A stretch of DNA of 64,000 nucleotides from Cloeon dipterum (lineage: Eukaryota > Arthropoda > Insecta > Ephemeroptera > Baetidae), in assembly GCF_949628265.1 (NCBI RefSeq), contig NC_088786.1, positions 11,408,001 through 11,472,000 on the forward strand. Reading direction: 5' to 3'. How positions within the stretch are numbered: the stretch's first letter is position 1; every line of letters begins with the position of its first letter. A program made the translations under genes and the position numbers. Positions 61,657 to 64,000 of the stretch are shown here, piece after piece. The notes beneath the pieces are model-generated. The model was not told where the DNA came from. It did not search any database and worked only from the letters and a program-made list of their open reading frames with translations.

Positions 61657-62541
61657 ATGGCTGAGGCCAACGTGAGCAGCAGCAGCAGTGGGCCGACGGA
61701 GCCCGAGGCCAGCAACGGTCACCTCGCAGCCGAGCAGGTCGGTACCAGGCGTCCCCAAGCGACGAGGAACGGCGCCGTCAATCGACGCTCGTCCACGGGC
61801 AAGACGTCGCCCGCCACCTCGCCCCTCAAGCCGGCGGCGGCGCCGCGCTCGGCCAGCCTCACGCCCGACCCGAACAACGAGAGGAAGAAGCTGCCGATGA
61901 ACAAGATCCAGGTGGGCCAGGCTGCCTCGCCCAACCTGAAGGTGGTGCGTTCCAAGATCGGCTCGCTGCAGAACGCCGACCACAAGCCTGGAGGCGGGCA
62001 GGTCAGGATCGAGAGCAAGAAGCTCGACTTCAGCAAGGCGAGCTCTCGCATCACGGCCAAGAACGACACGTACCAGCCGGGCGGCGGCGACAAGAAGATC
62101 CTGAGCACCAAGCTTGAGTGGTCGGCCAAGAGCAAGATTGGCTCGCTGGGGAACACGACCCACAAGCCAGGCGGCGGGCAGAAGAAGATCGAGACGCAGC
62201 AGTTGACCTGGGAGGCCAAGTCCAAGGTGGGCTCCAAGGACAACATCAAACACCAAGCGGGCGGCGGCAACATCAAGATCGAGACCAAGAAGCTCGAGTT
62301 CAAGGAGAAGAGCTCAAGCAAGGTGGGCTCGCTGGCCAACGTGACCCACAAGCCTGGCGGCGGGGACGTCAAGATCTTCGACGACAAGGATTACATTCGG
62401 CAGAAGAAGAAGAGCCAGAGCGGCTCCGAGGGCACCCCTTCAGGCACCCAGAGCCCTATGCTGATGCACTCGTCCACCTCTGACCTGGAGCACGAAGGGC
62501 TGCAGCAAGTGGCCGCGGCCGCGATCCCCAACAGGAGTTAA
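61657..62541 (+). CDS. tau: Tau/MAP2/MAP4-family microtubule-associated protein
   Basis: One uninterrupted ORF of 294 residues starts at ATG 61657 (sequence before it is open but lacks an upstream in-frame ATG) and ends at TAA 62539-62541. Residues 1-97 are a Ser/Pro/Ala-rich basic projection region with several SP and TP sites (for example TSP and LTP). Five microtubule-binding repeats follow at about 98-128, 129-158, 159-188, 189-219 and 220-250, with a 30-32 residue period. KxGS is intact in repeats 1, 3, 4 and 5 but is RITA in repeat 2; PGGG is intact in all but repeat 4, which has AGGG. A short Ser/Thr-rich tail completes it (251-294). Tau binds and stabilises microtubules, mainly in neurons. 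Alternative 5' exons could encode a longer N-terminus. The absence of introns in the repeat region is unusual. Confidence 0.93.
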   Translation: MAEANVSSSSSGPTEPEASNGHLAAEQVGTRRPQATRNGAVNRRSSTGKTSPATSPLKPAAAPRSASLTPDPNNERKKLPMNKIQVGQAASPNLKVVRSKIGSLQNADHKPGGGQVRIESKKLDFSKASSRITAKNDTYQPGGGDKKILSTKLEWSAKSKIGSLGNTTHKPGGGQKKIETQQLTWEAKSKVGSKDNIKHQAGGGNIKIETKKLEFKEKSSSKVGSLANVTHKPGGGDVKIFDDKDYIRQKKKSQSGSEGTPSGTQSPMLMHSSTSDLEHEGLQQVAAAAIPNRS

Positions 62542-64000
62542 GCGGTTTCCAGTGCTACCGACTCTTGAGTTTTTTTCCCGTTTCGTGCACGTCGCTGTAC
62601 TTGATTAACGCGCAGCTCGCTTCTATTACGCTAATTGAGTGCGTCGAGTTTAGCGTTAGCACCCGTTCATTTCGGCGGACGCTGTTTATCATTTTGGATC
62701 ACGAGCTGATAATAACCAGGGACTGACGGATTGTAAGTAACAAACGTGCGTATGGATTGCTTGAATGCTGAATATGGATGAGAGAGAGAGAAATAGGAAA
62801 AGTGCTAAATCACGCGCGGCAGCTTCAATATACTCTCGACGAAAGCTGGCTAGTTGGAGGAGAAAATGCGGTTCTGTATTTGGAGCTAGTTTTTGTACGC
62901 GCATCATTTTGCTATATTTAGAAGTTCAATGTAACTGCAGCAGCTTTTCACGGCTTTTTTCCCTCGCGACTACTACCATTAATAGCAGAGTTATCCTGAA
63001 TAATATAATACTCTTGTTTCTCCTTCCCTCCGCGCTCGCACTAATTTTCAGAACACACTCACACTCTTTCCACACACACACACCCGTCGATGTCGCTCCA
63101 AGAGAGTGAAAAAAGATATTTCCCCCTGAATCAAGTCCAACCGCGTACACAGGGGAAACTGTTTTTGGCTCTTTCTAATCTTGTTACCTTCTTAGGTATA
63201 AGTCGGGCAAGAAAAAGCAGAGCTAATCCCACGCATTACTATGTCTGTGTATGGCGAAAACCCTGCTAACTGTTGAGACCTATTCGATGTAATTACGTAC
63301 ACAGTATGTACAATCTATATTCTATTACCTTGCCGAGAAATGCAAAATATTTAAGGAAGCGTTGGTGAGAAAAAAAATGAGAAAAAGAACACGTAAATGA
63401 TAAACAAAAGAGAACCAAGACATTAACTATTATATATGATAAGAACGCAAACAGTCAGTGGAACTGGAACACCTGTAACGAGAGAGTTGTGTTTTTCAGT
63501 GATAACACACATGCCAGGCAGAAATTGGCAGAATTATCTCGGGCTCTATTCCAAATTGTATTTGTACGCTCGCGGCAACAGCGCGAAATCGATCAATCAC
63601 GAGAACCATAAATAAATCACTAACACATGGCACGCATAAAATATATCAGATAAAAACAACTGCGCCCATATCGACATTATGGTTCTTCCGGTCAGCAAAT
63701 TACCTGCGCATGTGACATTGTATCTTGAAATACTGTGTACATGTATTGTCAAACTGATTAATTTAATAAATTTGAACAAAAACCAACAGACTGCTGTTTT
63801 AATTGCTCACTACATTTTTATTTTTCAGAACATTGATTTATATTACTGTTAAAAATTAACAGGACCAAAATTGTTTTAAGACAAAAACGGAAAATAAAAA
63901 TATGCTCAGACTGAGGCCCTAGATTCAAATTATCATCTAAGCGACCAAACAACTATTTGGTTAACTGCACTTCGTGGGTTGCACACAGTCACTAAATTGT
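62542..64000 (+). other. Presumed tau 3' UTR and downstream sequence
   Basis: No second gene is seen before the window ends. Poly(A) signals AATAAA lie at 63611-63616 and 63765-63770, so the 3' UTR could be about 1.1-1.25 kb. An imperfect AC run lies near 63053-63082. Confidence 0.5.

Noticed and set aside
61402-62387. Long minus-strand frames (222-284 codons) opposite tau
   Set aside because: Antisense of the GC-rich, repeat-bearing tau exon; repeated Pro-Pro-Gly strings mirror the PGGG repeats.

Overview
This is nuclear DNA of an arthropod, almost certainly an insect. Protein-coding genes are split by GT-AG introns (many of only 50-65 bp), several start sites have TATA boxes, and the recognisable genes are animal families: AA15 copper oxidases, the insect receptor stranded at second (sas), a CDKL1/4-type kinase and tau. 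I cannot name the species. All confidently recognised genes lie on the + strand. I found no convincing tRNA, rRNA or CRISPR array.

Layout. Bases 1 to about 4450 are the 3' part of an LTR-type retroelement: the end of a Ty3/gypsy-like integrase, an extra ORF rich in charged residues, then a GC-rich LTR-like region with its own TATA box, three good intron-like segments and a poly(A) signal. It abuts a broken last exon of an AA15 gene (about 4485-4767). Three intact AA15 lytic polysaccharide monooxygenase genes follow in direct tandem (5828-6584, 9632-10486, 11697-12585). They share the same three-exon structure and intron phases, and each has its own TATA box. About 9 kb without recognisable genes comes next.

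The largest gene, sas, runs from 21640 to 43026 in a 19-exon model. The exons sum to 5022 bp (1673 residues) with every splice phase consistent. It encodes a secreted-then-anchored receptor: signal peptide, Cys-rich N-terminus, alternating FN3-like and VWC modules, an EGF-like module, a Pro/Gln/His-rich spacer, three FN3 domains, one membrane span and a short tail with an NPxF motif. Its first intron is 13.6 kb. A CDKL1/4 kinase gene follows (coding exons 50817-57160, 359 residues), then a tau gene whose five microtubule-binding repeats sit in one uninterrupted ORF (61657-62541, 294 residues).

The genes do not form a pathway. The only real cluster is the AA15 array, presumably secreted enzymes acting on chitin or another crystalline polysaccharide. 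Sas acts at the apical surface of epithelia, CDKL1/4 is linked to cilia in other animals, and tau binds neuronal microtubules. I did not find a previously undescribed multi-gene system. The points most worth a second look are the AA15 array with its broken member and odd active-site features, the spliced-leader-like structure in the retroelement, the domain layout of sas, and the intronless tau coding region with degenerate repeats.
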